Assembly (NCBI GenBank): GCA_001972305.1
Contig: BDDD01001597.1
Location: 200,506-264,505, forward strand
Length of the DNA stretch: 64,000 bases
Origin: Cephalotus follicularis
Taxonomy: Eukaryota; Streptophyta; Magnoliopsida; Oxalidales; Cephalotaceae
Direction of reading: 5' to 3'
Position 1 is the first letter of the stretch, and the number at the start of each line of letters is the position of its first letter. This document shows positions 1 through 12,154 of this stretch, one piece after another. A program made the translations under genes and the position numbers. Below the pieces are notes generated by a model. It was not told the DNA's origin. It worked only from the letters and a program-made list of their open reading frames with translations, and did not search any database.

Positions 1-281
1 AACCCAAAGTGTGTTGTAAGTGATTGAGGTCAATCACCAAGGTGTAACCGAATAGCACCCGTAATTGTATTCGGAGAATTAGTGGAACCTCAAGGAGATC
101 CTTGGGAAAAGTGGACGTAGGCAAGAGTTTGGCCGAACCACTCTAAAACTAGTGTTTGCACATCTCTAAACTCTATCTCTTTACATTTTGTTCATATTGT
201 GATTGCTTATTGTTTTAATTCATTGCGAAAAAGCTTAGATTTTTTAGAAACTACAATTCACCCCCCCTTGTAGTTTATTCA
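1..281 (+). repeat. Copia 5' LTR, 3' portion
   Basis: This is the R/U5 end of a Ty1/copia LTR whose beginning lies outside the window. It ends in TTCA at 281, two bases before a canonical primer-binding site. A stretch near 111-150 (GTGGACGTAGG ... CCGAACCACT) is shared with the Sirevirus LTR on the minus strand at 41537-41777, so both belong to related copia lineages. A C-run precedes the LTR end in both (261-267 here, and near 41551 there on the opposite strand). Confidence 0.85.
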
Positions 282-283
282 AT

Positions 284-295
284 TGGTATCAGAGC
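284..295 (+). promoter_or_regulatory. Primer-binding site (initiator tRNA-Met type)
   Basis: TGGTATCAGAGC lies two bases downstream of the LTR end. It is the standard plant retrotransposon site complementary to the 3' end of initiator tRNA-Met, where minus-strand DNA synthesis begins. Confidence 0.9.
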
Positions 296-345
296 GGTAG
301 GCTTATTATTCTTAATTGTTAGAGCCTTTAACGATTCTTGACAAT

Positions 346-2051
346 ATGAACTCAAACATGGGAGAAAGCCAAAACATCTCCAAACCCCCTTTCTTTGATG
401 GCAATAACTATAGCCATTGGAAGGCCAAGATGACCATATTCATTCAATCCCTAGACTATAACCTTTGGGACCTCATAGTTGATGGTCCTAACCTCCCCAC
501 TATCACACTTGAGAATGGGGAAGTTGTCTCCAAACCTAGGAACCTATATGATGACAACGATAGAAAACGTGTGCAAATAAATGCTAAGGCCAAGCATATT
601 ATTATTTGTGCTATTAATTCGAATGACTTTAATAGAATTTCATCTTGCATTTCCGCCAAGGAAATGTGGGATAGACTTGAGGTCACCTACGAAGGGACCA
701 ACCAAGTCAAAGAGGCCAAAGTGAGCATGCTTGTTCATGAGTATGAGATGTTTACCATGAACGAAAATGAGGATATCAAATCTATGTTTTCTAGATTTAC
801 TAATATTATAAATGCATTACAAGCTTTGGATAAAGTCTATTCTAACAGTGAAATGGTAAGAAAAATCCTTAGGTGCTTGCCAAGATCGTGGATGCCAAAG
901 GTCACCGCAATTGAGGAAGCAAAGAACCTCAATGTTCTTGCATTGGAGGATCTTCTTGGGTCATTGATGACTCATGAGTTATCTATGCAAAAGAAGGATG
1001 ATGATGAAGAAAAAGAAAAGAAGAAGAAGAAAATTGTAGCCTTGAAGTCATCCCAAACCGAAGACTCCGAGGATGATGATGATGATATTGACGAGGAACT
1101 TGCTTTCATCACCCGGAGATTCAAGAAATTCCTTGCCGGGAAAAAGAAATTTGGTGGGAGGCCAAACAAGAAGTTCCACCAAAAGGGAGAAGCAAGCAAA
1201 ATAGAAGAAATCATATGCTACGAATGCAATAAACCGGGGCACTATAAAAGCGATTGCCCCCGCCTAAAGAAGAAGGATTTGGTGAAGAAAAAGAAGAAAG
1301 CTATGATTGCTACATGGGATGATAGCGATGAATCAAGCTCGGATGAAGATACAAATGAGGAGGTAGCTCAAATAGCATTGATGGCATTGGATGATCAAGA
1401 TGAAGAAGAGAATGATGAGGTAACTTACGACGAACTTGTTTTGTTAGTTGAAAAGTATAGTTCTATTATTTCTTCTTTAAAGAAAAAGGTTAAGACTTTG
1501 ACTTGTGAAAATAATGAACTAAACTTGGCTAAGGAAGAAACCTCAAATGAAATTGAGGTAGATCTCCTTGAAAATGAGATTGCTTACCTTGTCAAGGAAA
1601 ACAAAAATCTCAAAGAAGAAATTGATGCCTTAAAGAAAACCTTTTCAAAATTCTCTAATAGTAGTGAGAAGCTTGAAAAACTTCTCGGAATGCAAAGATG
1701 CGTTTTTGATAAAGCGGGACTAGGATTTGAAGAAATGAATAATGTCAAGCTTTATCAAACATTCTTTGATAGAAAAGAGAAACTTGAAAAGGAAAAGGCT
1801 AATAAGACCAAGGTTAGAAAGAAAGTCATGTGTGACTATTGTGGTAAATTAGGACACACCTCCACTATTTGTTTCCATAAGAAAAATGCTATGTTTAGAA
1901 ATAAGGAAATTAGATCATGCACCTTTTGCGGTAAACATGGACATACACATTCACAATGTTATCATAAAAGGAATGCCACTAGTAAGAAAAACATTATATG
2001 TACACATTGTGGTAGATATGGTCATGCATTTTCTTCATGTTTCCTTAGAAG
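346..2051 (+). CDS. gag: Sirevirus-type copia Gag, cut by assembly gap
   Basis: This is the nucleocapsid/capsid precursor of a copia element. The first ATG, at 346, follows the PBS by 50 bases. The N-terminus has the copia Gag signature (FFDGNNYSHWKAKM) followed by a UBN2-type Gag domain to about residue 215, an acidic/lysine-rich linker, and a CCHC zinc knuckle (CYECNKPGHYKSDC) at about residues 291-304. A coiled coil (roughly 350-470, heptad-like Leu/Glu/Lys) follows, then three further CX2CX4HX4C motifs beginning near residues 496, 525 and 552. Long coiled-coil Gags are typical of Sireviruses. The frame is open up to the N-run; codons after the gap belong to a gypsy LTR and are not Gag. 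Protease and pol are absent. A TTG-initiated extension from 316 is possible but unsupported. Confidence 0.9.
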
Positions 2052-2076
2052 NNNNNNNNNNNNNNNNNNNNNNNNN
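2052..2076. other. Assembly gap (25 N)
   Basis: There are twenty-five Ns. The sequence to the left is plus-strand copia gag; the sequence to the right is the interior of a minus-strand gypsy LTR that also occurs at 7373-7856. True gap size and adjacency are unknown. Confidence 0.99.
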
Positions 2077-2566
2077 ACAAACATCTCTAAAGTCATGCAT
2101 GAACCACATACATCCATGAAAACCAAGGCGAAGCTCTTCCTCGGCCTCATAGATCGTCTCAACACCAACAAAGCAACGTACCACAATGTACCGAGGAGGA
2201 CTCTTACCTGCTAGACGCGTAGATGGGTAAGGAACGTCCCAACCTCAAACAGCGATCGAAGCTTCAGAAGAAAGACGAAGATGAAAGATGAAAGCTCACT
2301 CTCTCAAATGCTTCTTCAGGCATGAGTTGATGGATGTGATGTCTGCCGAAAGCCAACTACCAAAGCTTCCTAAGTAAGCTTTGTACACTTCACAACACCA
2401 ATCAAATATCTCTGATCTCTTATCACATTGGGCCTCAACCAAGCCTAAAGCCAAACTAACACTTCTCCAAGAAAAGAGCCCAAGCCATCCACAACCAAGG
2501 AGAAAAAGAAAAATTTCCCCCAAGCCCCAAACATCAATTTACCCAAAAATTAATGCGGTCACTACA
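2077..2566 (-). repeat. Gypsy LTR 'F', start portion (3' LTR of element E)
   Basis: On the minus strand the LTR begins TGTAGTGACCGC at 2566, right after a polypurine tract, and runs left into the gap. The block is closely similar to 7373-7856 and begins like the plus-strand LTR at 53992. Its position beside PPT and pol marks it as the 3' LTR of the minus-strand chromovirus at 2567-3549. No gene is present; the ORFs here are LTR sequence. Confidence 0.8.
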
Positions 2567-2582
2567 TCATCTCCCCCTTAAG
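2567..2582 (-). promoter_or_regulatory. Polypurine tract of gypsy element E
   Basis: The minus strand reads CTTAAGGGGGAGATGA directly before the LTR start at 2566. This purine run is the usual primer for plus-strand DNA synthesis. Confidence 0.85.
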
Positions 2583-2593
2583 GAATTTTGTCC

Positions 2594-3549
2594 TCAAAAT
2601 TCCAGCTGTGGTCCAGGGAACAAGTCAGGGTAACGCTTCCTCATCTGGTCCTCACGTTCCCAGGTAGCCACTCCTGCTACATGGTTTTTGCACAAGATCT
2701 TCACCAAGGGAATGGTCTTGTTCCTCAACACCTATTCTCGATGGTCTAAGATCTGCTATGGGGTTTCCTCATAAGCCAACACTGGTAAATCCTCCTCGGA
2801 CAACACCACTGGCTCGGTCAACACATGGGAAGGATCAACAACGTATTTCCTCAGCACAGATACGTGGAACACATCGTGCACTCTGGCCATCCCCTCAGGC
2901 AATGCCAGACGATAAGCCACTGGTCTGATCCTTTGCACAATCTCAAAGGGACCTATGTACCTTGGGCTAAGATTCCCACGCTTACCAAAATGAACAATCC
3001 CCATGTAAGGTGATACCCTGAGGAAAACCTTGTCACCTACAGAGAATTCCAAGTCCCTATGGTGTTTGTCTGCGTAGCTCTTCTGCCTACTCTGGGCCAC
3101 ACGCAAACGATCTCGGATCACCTTCACCTTCTCTACTTCGTCCTGTACAAACTATTGTCCTAACAACTGGTGTTCTCCCACCTCATTCCAACACAAACGG
3201 GTTCGACAACGTCTGCCATACAAAGCCTCATAAGGAGCCATACCAATGCTCGCCTGATAGCTGTTGTTGTAGGTGAACTCAATCAAAGTCAAATGGTCAT
3301 CCCAGCTTCCTCCGAAATCCATGACACAGGCTCTCAACATGTCCTCAAGAATCTGGATAGCACGCTCATACTGCCCATTAGTCTGAGGAAGGTACGCCAT
3401 ACTGAGTCACAACTCCGTACCCAACGTCCTCTGCAAGCGCCGCCAAAATGTTGATTTGAACCTCGGGTCTCTATCTGAAACTATGTTGATGGGGATCCCA
3501 TGTAACCTGATCACACCGTCCACATACAACCGAGCTAACTTGTCCAAAC
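2594..3549 (-). pseudogene. pol: Gypsy chromovirus integrase C-terminal half plus chromodomain (element E)
   Basis: The minus strand encodes, in order: an integrase core piece near 3549-3430 (VSDRDPRF), the YLPQTNGQYER and YNNSYQASIGMAPYEALYGRRCR segments (3152-3400), the [31 protein letters not shown] domain in pieces (2756-3127), then a chromodomain-like tail (KILCKNHVAGVATWERED, ending KRYPDLFP). This order is diagnostic of chromoviruses. The frame is broken by at least four stops: just upstream of the 3400 start (EL*LSM), between 3127 and 3152, and two in the chromodomain linker. The N-terminal core, RT and RNase H are missing because a C-type LTR enters at 3550. The element is dead. Confidence 0.88.
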
Positions 3550-6500
3550 TGTAACGCTACCGATCCGAGTCCGCTAAATGCTCAAAGCGAATCTCGAGGA
3601 GTCGGTGCGTTACGTGGGGTGAACCATTACATCTTCTAGCACTCTAGCTTAATGCTAGCATATACGATTAATTCTCATAATTTTTTGACTATACAACAAG
3701 TCATTTAATCAACAATTAATCTTAGCTTAGATTCAAAACATAACATCATTACTCAGCGGAAACATATCATTATATTCAACAGGTTCACAGGATCAAAATA
3801 TACTTACATCTTTGAACACCAAATTTTAAAACATCATATTCTCATTATCATGATCCTTTCTAATACCTTTTCATGTGTACGTCACTTGACATATAACATT
3901 TCACAGCGGAAAAACTAAACTTATTACATCATAAAAATAGTCATATTCATTACTCACCTTCACCATAAACTTCTCATACCCTCAAGTATGTTTTATAACT
4001 TTTGACATCATCATTTCTCATGAAAGCATCATAACCTATAGCATTCATTACCTTACTTTAACATCTATACGTCGTCCATCATAAAACATTACATAACGGA
4101 AAACATTAACGCATGACATTAAGCATAAAACTTCATAGCATAACATACTTCCTTTCCGACACTTCGTTTACGAACTTCCTCTAAATCTCGCACTTTTACG
4201 TTCGACGTCTCCTCGAAAATCATTTAAAAACAAGACATTGAAAGGAGTGAGCTCAAATAGCCCAATAAGAATCATAGTCATAAAACGTCATTGAAATCCG
4301 TTGTTTTGGATAATCTATATCGAAACGTTTCCAGTTCATACATTTCAAAACATCGTTGAAAATCTTCTTCTAGTTTTTCAAGACCAGAACATTGTACTAT
4401 CAAAATCCACTTTTTGGATAACTTTCATAAAATCAGAACATTTCTAAAATCATGCATTTTCTCTTGTATAACACCGACATACTTGAAAACAATCAAAACG
4501 TTTTCCATTCATACATTCTTATGGCATGTATCATAGGCATACTTGAAAACATCATTAAAATCATTTTCTGGTATATTTCATAAAACCAAAACATTTCACA
4601 TTCCTTTTCTTTTTCTGATCATATCTTATGATTCAGAACATTTCATAAAATTTAATGGTCATGAACCTTTAAAGAACCCTTTTTACCTCTTCACCGGGGC
4701 ATTGTGCACTCCCCGATTACTATCCTTATATCACATGCATGTCCGTGAGCATGCTTGGCTCCATTAACATTAATCCATCTCGAATTCTTTCCCCTTGGAT
4801 CACAATCCAAGGGTGGTTCATTCATCATTAATCTTTACTAGATTAATCCTCACTGGGTCGCAATCCAGTAGTTGTTCATTCATTTCATAAAACATTTCTT
4901 AATACTTTGAGTGACCAGCTCAAAGCATTCATAAAACATTTCTGTTCATTTGAGTAGTTAACTCAAATGCATTCATAAAACATTTCTCTTCGTTTGAGTA
5001 ATTAACTCAAATGCATTCATAAAATCATTTTTTAAAACATTTGTTGGCCTTTGCCACCCCGATTAATGGAATTGCCATATGTTATTTTGATGATTAACAA
5101 ACATAGATGAATTGTATGCATAATTCTTTGAGTTATAACTTCACATACTCACTTGATTTTATGTCCAAAGTTGTGCAAAGAACATTTCTGCAAAAACAGG
5201 CAAATCCAGCCGACTGGCCAGCAATCCAGTCGACTGCCCAAGGTTGAGTAGTCGACTGCCAAAGGTTGTGTAGCCAACTGGTCCTTCCACCAAACTCAGC
5301 ATTTGCAGGAACACCGATCCAGTCAATTGCCGTAGGGGTCCAGTCGACTGCCAGGCCAAGACAGCCGACTGAAACAGGGCACCAGTTGACTGCCCACATG
5401 ATCCAGTCGACTGCTAGTGAATCCAGCCGACTGTCCACAATTATGCGAATTCAGGCAGTGACTTTTGTAACTCCTTATTTAGCTTCAACAGCCGATTGGA
5501 ATAGAGTACCAGTCGACTGCCATGTCCACCAGTCGACTGCCTAGAGTGTCCAGCCGACTGCCCCACTACCAACGGCTATATTCAAATGTACGCGCCATCA
5601 ATCTAGCCGACTACCGTACAAATCCAGCCGACTGGATTTGTAACAGACCTTTAAAAATAGATCCGTTTGAGGCTCAACTATATAAAGAAATTTGGAGCTC
5701 TTGCACAAGTGATCAAGTATTCAAGTTGAACATTCATTCTAGCAATATCAAGCAACATCCAAGCAATTCTAAACATCAAAAGAGAGCAACACAAGTGATC
5801 AAATTTTGTAATATCCAACCTATAAAACAACCTTGTACAACATTTCTAAAACTTGTTTCTCATGTAGAAAACATTCATTTCATTTCCTTTCACAATTCAT
5901 AAATCATTTTCATCACTTTGAGTAATTCAACCTAAAACATTCATAAAACAACTTTGCATAACATTACTAAAACATGAATTTCATATAGAAAGAAACACTT
6001 TCACAGAAAACTTAAAACATAAACATTTAAGTAGACATCTTTACGAATTCAGAAAGCTCAAGTTCATGAAAATTGGTTGAGCATCGAATCCATTATGAAT
6101 TTTTTAAAGTGGCTGGTTCCATATGAAAATAGGGCATGAGCAGTAAAATGAAACATTGATTCTCATCAAGAATTCAACAGAATTTCTAGATACACAAAAC
6201 ATAAAAGTTAAATAGGACATCTTAAGGTTCTCAAAACATTAAGCCATTCAAAATTTCATCAATGAATGAGCAAGATATGAATAAAATAATCTGCTACATA
6301 ATTTGGAAGTAAAACAGAGGGATACTTTGATAAAATGGGTATTGGATTTCCTTACCTTACTTTGATCTCCTTCTCTCTCTTACTCTCCCACGAATTCTCC
6401 TCTCCAATCACAGCAAAAAACTAACCATTCATCAGCTGAAATTACACATATCTATATAGGAGAGAGAGACTTGGGGACCAAGCTTTGCATAGTCAGTCCA

Positions 6501-6930
6501 TGACATCACCCATGTGATGTTTGTCCCCTTAGTTGCCCATGTGATGGAATTCCATCCATCCAATTAATGACACTTGTCCTTCTTCCATAAAAATACCATA
6601 AGTCTTCAATCCCTTGCTTGACATGTGTCCCTTAATTCATTAATTCGTTCGTAAAAAGATAAAAGGTAACTTTTGTAACTTGTATGTAGCTCAAAGCGAC
6701 GACGCTTAACTTCCAAGTGTCGCAGCTTACAGGCTTGTCCTGAGTTCCTTGACTTCTTTCTCGACTAAAGCGCTGGCGCTTTGCTAAAAAGCGTCACCGC
6801 TTTAAGTCTCGTCCAGGTCAACATCAATGCTTGACTTCAAAGCATCAAAGCTTACATTTGGAGCGTCATCGGTTGCCCCAAGCATCGCCGCTTTCGTTCA
6901 AGCGTTGTCGGTTAGAGGAATTTATCCAAC
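3550..6930 (-). repeat. Gypsy LTR 'C' (minus strand), interrupted and truncated
   Basis: It begins at 3550 with TGTAACGCTACCGATCCGAG, the reverse complement of the C-LTR 3' end seen complete at 16040-16086, and continues collinear with that solo LTR. It is interrupted by a copia LTR fragment (5042-about 5822) and stops around 6930, before reaching its own TG start, where an F-type fragment begins. It sits inside the integrase gene of element E. GTCGAC-type motifs (AAGCGTCGACGCTT family) cluster at about 6690-6910. No coding region is supported; short ORFs here are incidental. Confidence 0.75.
5042..5822 (+). repeat. Sirevirus LTR fragment inserted in C LTR
   Basis: The fragment starts with the intact terminus TGTTGGCCTTTGCCACCCC and follows the reverse complement of the Sirevirus LTR at 33142-34364 (same TG terminus, same segment around GATTTTATGTCCAAAGTTGTG). 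It contains about sixteen CAGTCGACTG/CAGCCGACTG-type motifs between 5200 and 5640. The 3' part with R/U5 and PBS is missing, and the right boundary is approximate. It is therefore a truncated LTR, not a clean solo LTR. Confidence 0.75.
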
Positions 6931-7856
6931 AGTTCATCATAGACAATGGCACTGCTGAATGGAATAGGGATCGAACGCCCACTCCTCCATCAACCACAAT
7001 AAGTCTCATACATAACCAAGTAACCAGTAACCAGTAACAAGTACCCATGGACAACAACAAATGATATAAAAATAAAGAATGAATACTTAACCAGAAGGAG
7101 AAACAACAAGTTAAACCCGGGCATCGAGTCCTCAGCTCGAAAACAACAGTATTCACATGCAAAATCAACAGATGATGGGAGATGAAATCCTAGTCAAAGA
7201 TAATATCATGGAAGGGCAAATAAACAGTAAAATCTTAGTTATCAATTGATAGAAAGAAGAACATCCCACTCACTGGTATTAGTAGCTTCGTCAGCTAGCT
7301 TCCTTGTTGTGCAGACTCCGTGCCTAGATCCTCCTCTGCAAGACCAACACACAACAATGCTTAGCCACCATGAACAAATATCTCTGAAGTCATGCATGAA
7401 CCACATACATCCATGAAAAACAAGGCGAAGCTCTTCCTCAGCCTCATAGATTTTCTCAACACCAACAAGCAACGTACAGAGGAGGACTCTTACCTGCTAG
7501 ACGCGTAGACGGGTAAGGAAAGTCCCAACCTCAAACAGCGATCAAAGCTTCAGAAGAAAGACGAAGAAAGAAGAAATATGAAAGCTCACTCTCTCAAATG
7601 CTTCTTCAGGCGTGAGATGATGGATGTGATGTCTGCCGAAAGCCAACTGCCAAAGATTCCTAAGTAAGCTTTGCATACTTCCCAACACCAATCAAATATC
7701 TCTTATCTCTTATCACATTGGGCCTCAACCAAGACAAAAGCCAAACTAACACTTCTTCATGAAAAGAGCCCAAGCTATCGACAACCAAGGAGAAAAAGAA
7801 AAATTCGCCCCAAGCCCCAATCATCAATTTACCCAATAATTAATGTGGGTCGTTAC
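6931..7856 (-). repeat. Gypsy LTR 'F' fragment
   Basis: It ends at 7856 with the reverse complement of TGTAACGACCCAC and is collinear with 2077-2566 and with the first ~600 bases of the plus-strand LTR at 53992. The left boundary near 6930, against C-LTR sequence, is approximate and the LTR is truncated there. On the right it abuts the gag of element 3, so it entered that gag from one side and lost its other flank. Confidence 0.7.
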
Positions 7857-8552
7857 ACCGTCTTTGTTGATATCTTTGATTGTCTATCTTTATTCTTAAT
7901 TCACATCTCAAAACTGCCTCATAGGATTGTAGATCTTATGCTATCAACAGTCTTCAAATCTGAGGCTTCAGACCCTGGAAAAACCTATTTGCCGTTCTAT
8001 CTTCAGTTGATTCTACGTGAGCCGCATATCAAGACATCCTTGCAAAGTTTGACTCATACTGGGCTACAGTTTCTGATTCGCCTTGATCCAAATGAAGGAA
8101 GTCCTCCTCCATATTGTCCTTCATTGCTTGAGGAAAATATATATCCATAAATATTTTCTTAAACTCTTCCCAAGTCATGGCTTCTCTTTCTTGATGTGCC
8201 TTTGTCCTCTCGATCATCTCCCACCATTGATCTGACTCTCCGTCTAACTTGTATATGAAAAACTTCACTTTTTACCAATCTGTACAATCCAGCGCTCTGA
8301 AGATCTTTTCATTTCCTTGGATCCATGCTTTGGCTTCCAAGGGATCTGTCGTTCGCAAATAGATTTTTGGATTGTGTCTGGGAAACTGTTCTAAAGTTGG
8401 CCTTACTGGCGGAGGTGCTTGATGATTGTTACCATTGTTTTGGCTATGACCTCAGCCAATCGGTTCAAAACTGCATGTAGCGAATTATCTTCTCCGTTGT
8501 CTCACGCATTCCCATTTCTCCTTTGCCCACGACCTCCTCTCGTGTCAGCCAT
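7857..8552 (-). pseudogene. gag: Gypsy Gag fragment (element 3)
   Basis: Translation of the minus strand from the ATG at 8552 (MADTRGGRGQRRNGNA) leads, with stops, into a Retrotrans_gag domain: FFIYKLDGESDQWWEMI, EEFKKIFMDIYFPQ and QGESETVAQYESNFARMS in the 8029-8268 segment. Recognisable Gag continues (YAAHVESTEDR, RFFQGLKP, LQSYEAVLR) to 7857, where the F LTR begins. There are several in-frame stops, including near 8028 and in 8270-8550. Zinc knuckle, protease and pol are missing. The 5' side leads to a PBS and C LTR at 9187-9203, so this Gag belongs to a C-family gypsy element. Confidence 0.8.
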
Positions 8553-9186
8553 CTAATTAGCATTCTCAAGTTAGTTCTTAATCTTAAGCAATTCTGTTCG
8601 TACGTTAGGCATAACAGTTAAATTATAATGCTTAAGATTATACAAAGGGCTAACAATTTTATTTATCCACTTTTGCTTTATACACATTCCACACATATCT
8701 ACATTTACACATATCTTACAAAGTTTCTTTATAGTCACTCTAGTCTTCATTGGTAGATGTATCATCATCGTGTATTTCCTCCTGAATACGCCTTATCATC
8801 ATTAGTAGGTTTTCTCTAACACCTCTCATGACAATGCCATTAATTCCCCATATGTATCTTAGAAGCACTCTATGACCATATTTTATTTCTCTTAGGATTC
8901 CATCCTTTCTCGCTAACTCTTGAGTGTATTATTCCTCCGTTTGATATATGTGTGTATAGTACTCTTCTCTATTATTCGCTATCATTTGTCTCAAAGCTTC
9001 TTTTTCCTCATGCAACCTATGGTTTTTATCCATCATAACTTGTACATGCCATTCTACCTGTTCAGATGATACGCACTGAGAGAATCTCGTACTGGCTTTA
9101 GAATTATAAGATTCAATCGGTGTTGACATCTGAAAGTCAGGTTAGCAAATACACACTTTATATCCTCAATTATAACCATAAACAAC
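8553..9186 (-). other. Leader region of gypsy element 3
   Basis: This is the untranslated leader between PBS and gag of the minus-strand C-family element. It is AT-rich. It holds a 66-codon ORF (8929-9129, starting MSTPIESYN, Glu/Lys-rich and helical) that could be a remnant of an upstream reading frame; I do not recognise it. Confidence 0.5.
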
Positions 9187-9198
9187 TCTCCGATACCA
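9187..9198 (-). promoter_or_regulatory. Primer-binding site of gypsy element 3
   Basis: The minus strand reads TGGTATCGGAGA four bases from the LTR end at 9203. It differs from the canonical site at one base (CAGAG to CGGAG). Confidence 0.75.
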
Positions 9199-9202
9199 TT
9201 CT

Positions 9203-9533
9203 TGTAATGCCCCCGATCTGAGTCCGCTAAATGCTCAAAGCGAACCTCAAGAAATCGGTGCGTTACATGGTGTGAACCACTACATCTTTTAGCACTCTTG
9301 CCTAATGCTAACATATACCATTAATTCTCAAAATTTACAACATGTTCTATGACTTTGAATTCAACCTTCAAACATCATCATCTTATCTAAAAATGTCATA
9401 AACCATCACATACATATGCTATTACATTTCAACCTCCATTGTCATAAAATATTACACAACGAACAAAAACATGATTATATTACATTTCAAAATCAACTTA
9501 TGCAAACACTATTGCATAGCACATGTAATACCC
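9203..9533 (-). repeat. C LTR, first part (5' LTR of element 3)
   Basis: TGTAATGCCCCCGATCTGAG at 9203 is the C-LTR terminus next to the PBS. The LTR is interrupted at 9533/9534 by gypsy element 1 and resumes at 29539: the left piece ends in a CATAGCACA context and the right piece continues as TTCTTTCC, the order found in the uninterrupted C copy near 4130-4160. Confidence 0.8.
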
Positions 9534-12149
9534 TGTTTGTCCGTTTGCATATTTTCGGACTTTTAAATCTGTTTCTTATGTGTTTTTAATCTGTTTTGTT
9601 ATGAAGTCCATCAACTTTGTTTTTGGCCTAAGTGTTTTGGGCTTACTAATACCAGCCTTGACTATGAGTATGATAGTATGTGTATGTGTTGGTAAAGGTT
9701 ATGTTTAGTGGTTTATGCTTATGTTTTATAAATAATTAACTCTCTTAATTTCTAATTTTTTTTACAATTTTAAAACTTATTAAAACAAAATATTTTTATT
9801 TAAAACTATTTTCTTCTCTCTCTCTCCTATCTCTCCCATATTACTCTCTCCCTGTTATCTCTTCCGCCCAAAAATCTCTCCCTCTCTTAACTTCCTCACA
9901 TGTTTTCTCCTTCTTTTTCCTTATCTCTCCCGAAATTCCCTCTCTCTTTCTGTTTAACAGTGGTTTTGGTCCATTGTTTCATGCCATCAGTTTCTCTTTT
10001 ACCTGTCATTGTCGTGTTTGCCAAATGGAAATTTCCTTGTGTTCTCCGTACGTTTGCTTCATCAAAATCAGGTTTGTGTTTTATGATTCAGTCCTTTGAT
10101 TGTTCTGTTTTTGCTATACACCCTTTTGGCAAGTTTTGAAACCATATGTTCCTTTTCTTTTGTGTCCTATGGATCAATGGTTTTAAGTGTGGAAAAATCG
10201 TTGTGTTAATACAACTGTTGTGTGTCGTGATTACAGGTTAGTTAACTCATTCTTTACTATGATGGTTTTTGCTACATTGTTATGAATCCAATTTATGTTC
10301 TTATAGGCTGTCAGAGGTTGGTTTTGTTTCCCTGCAATTCATACTATGTTGTTGTTCTGTGTTAGTTGATCAGCCTTTAGGCATCTGCGTAAGTTGTAAT
10401 TTGGTTTTATAACTGATGGTTGTAACTTGACAGAAAATTTGGTTTCTATATGTGTATAGTGGATTAGAGTTCTCTCTTTGCTCTTGAAGTTAAACCACTG
10501 TCTATGTATTTCAATTTAATTTTGTGTTCTTCTTCTGCTGTTCTGTCGTCCAGAACAGTCGGTTGTTCTTCTAGACAGTCAGCTATTAAGCCTTGAGTAG
10601 TCGGCGGTCTGTACGATTAGTTGACTGCTATGTCTTGCACAATCGACTGGACCCCTGTCACAGTCGGTTGGCTGCAGTCCAGTTTGTGTAGTCGGATGAC
10701 CCTGTTGGATAGTCAACTGCCAAGCTTCCAACAATCAACTGGAGCTTTGTTACAGTCAGCTGGTTTATCCAGGAAATTTCTGTTTCAAGTTTTCTTGGTC
10801 AGTTTGCACTTCTGATTAATCAGGGTCTGACCTAAGCACTGTAGTAATTTTGATTTATGTCCACAATGATTTTTAGATCCTTATATGAATGATTTTGTGT
10901 CTTTTAGATTTTTGTGCTACAAAGGGTAGTTAGAATTTATCAATCATTTCGTAAGTGTATTCTGTGATCACCTAAGGTACAGATTCTATCATTCTTTGGC
11001 TATCTGATTCTATTGAAACAATCCAGTTTCATTTTTATGACATTCAAACTTTGTTATGTTTTGGATTTTGATATATTTTTGAAATAAAGTCACTTAATCT
11101 TTCATGGGAAAAATATTTCTGACTTTATGATTTCATTTATGATATGTTTACGAAATGTTATGAAATCATCTCGTTTATTGTGAGGTTAAATGAGTTGATT
11201 TTTCGATTATGAAAATATGCATTTATATCGTTTGATAACGGTTTATGGATATGTTTTGGTAACCATTTCTTATGTGTTTTAAAATTGATTATGATGAAAT
11301 CAATATTTTTGAAATGGTAAAATACTGAGTGTTTGTACCCACCCATGGGGCATACCATAGGCATGTCGTAGGCCTGGCACGGGGACATGACACTTCCGTA
11401 GCGGTGTGATTAGTCTACGGCGTCTCTCTATGTTATGATATCCCATGAGGTGGATTATGGATCCGTTATTTATGATAGAGGTGTATGGATCGATCCTAGT
11501 ATATGACATATGTGATGAGATAGGTGACTTGTGATATGATATGAGAATTGACTTGTGTAGTGCCGTACACTCCAATTCTACATGGCATGTGGAATTAGCG
11601 CCTCCCTTGCTATTTGTGTTTTGATATGTGATATGTTATGTGGCTCAGTATGACATTATGTTTTTGAAAGGTTTGCTCTACGTTATGAAAGTTATGAATC
11701 TGGCCTATGAAAGTTGGGATGTGACTTAAAAGAATGTTTAAACTGATTTATTGCTTAAGGTTTCTGTTTCGAGTTAACTTCTGAAGTCGTACTGCTTTTA
11801 AATTATCGTTTAATGTCTTTACATTCTTTATCCGCGTTTTCTTTCCATGAGGCAGGTTATCAGGAGCACCGGGGCAATGTGTGATTGAGGGATGCCATCT
11901 TATGTTAGAGGATCGTTTAGAAGTGTGATCCTACCATGTTTTTGTTAGGACTAGTGTGTGGACAATAAGTCATTTATTGGTTTATGTTTTCAATGTGTGA
12001 CCTTTGGTTTATTTTATGGCATCAGACAATGCTATGTTTTAGCCAGCCACGTGTTTGGAAATAAAGTGATGCATATGTTCAGTTAAGTTATGTTTTGTTT
12101 GGTTCTGCATTATGACCTGTAATGGCTCCCACCGCTCAGGGGTGTTACA
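9534..12149 (+). repeat. 5' LTR of gypsy element 1
   Basis: A 2,616-bp LTR, TGTAATACCCTG ... GGGGTGTTACA. It is paired with 26786-29538, the same subfamily with about nine differences in the first ~105 bases by eye. It contains a pyrimidine-rich stretch (9800-9930) and a CAGTCGACTG-type motif cluster at about 10550-10770. Short ORFs at 9900-10139 and 10621-10815 are LTR sequence without protein similarity. Confidence 0.88.
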
Positions 12150-12154
12150 GATTG

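Noticed and set aside
3170-3454. 94-codon plus-strand ORF
   Set aside because: It is the antisense of the clear minus-strand integrase fragment at 3152-3400.
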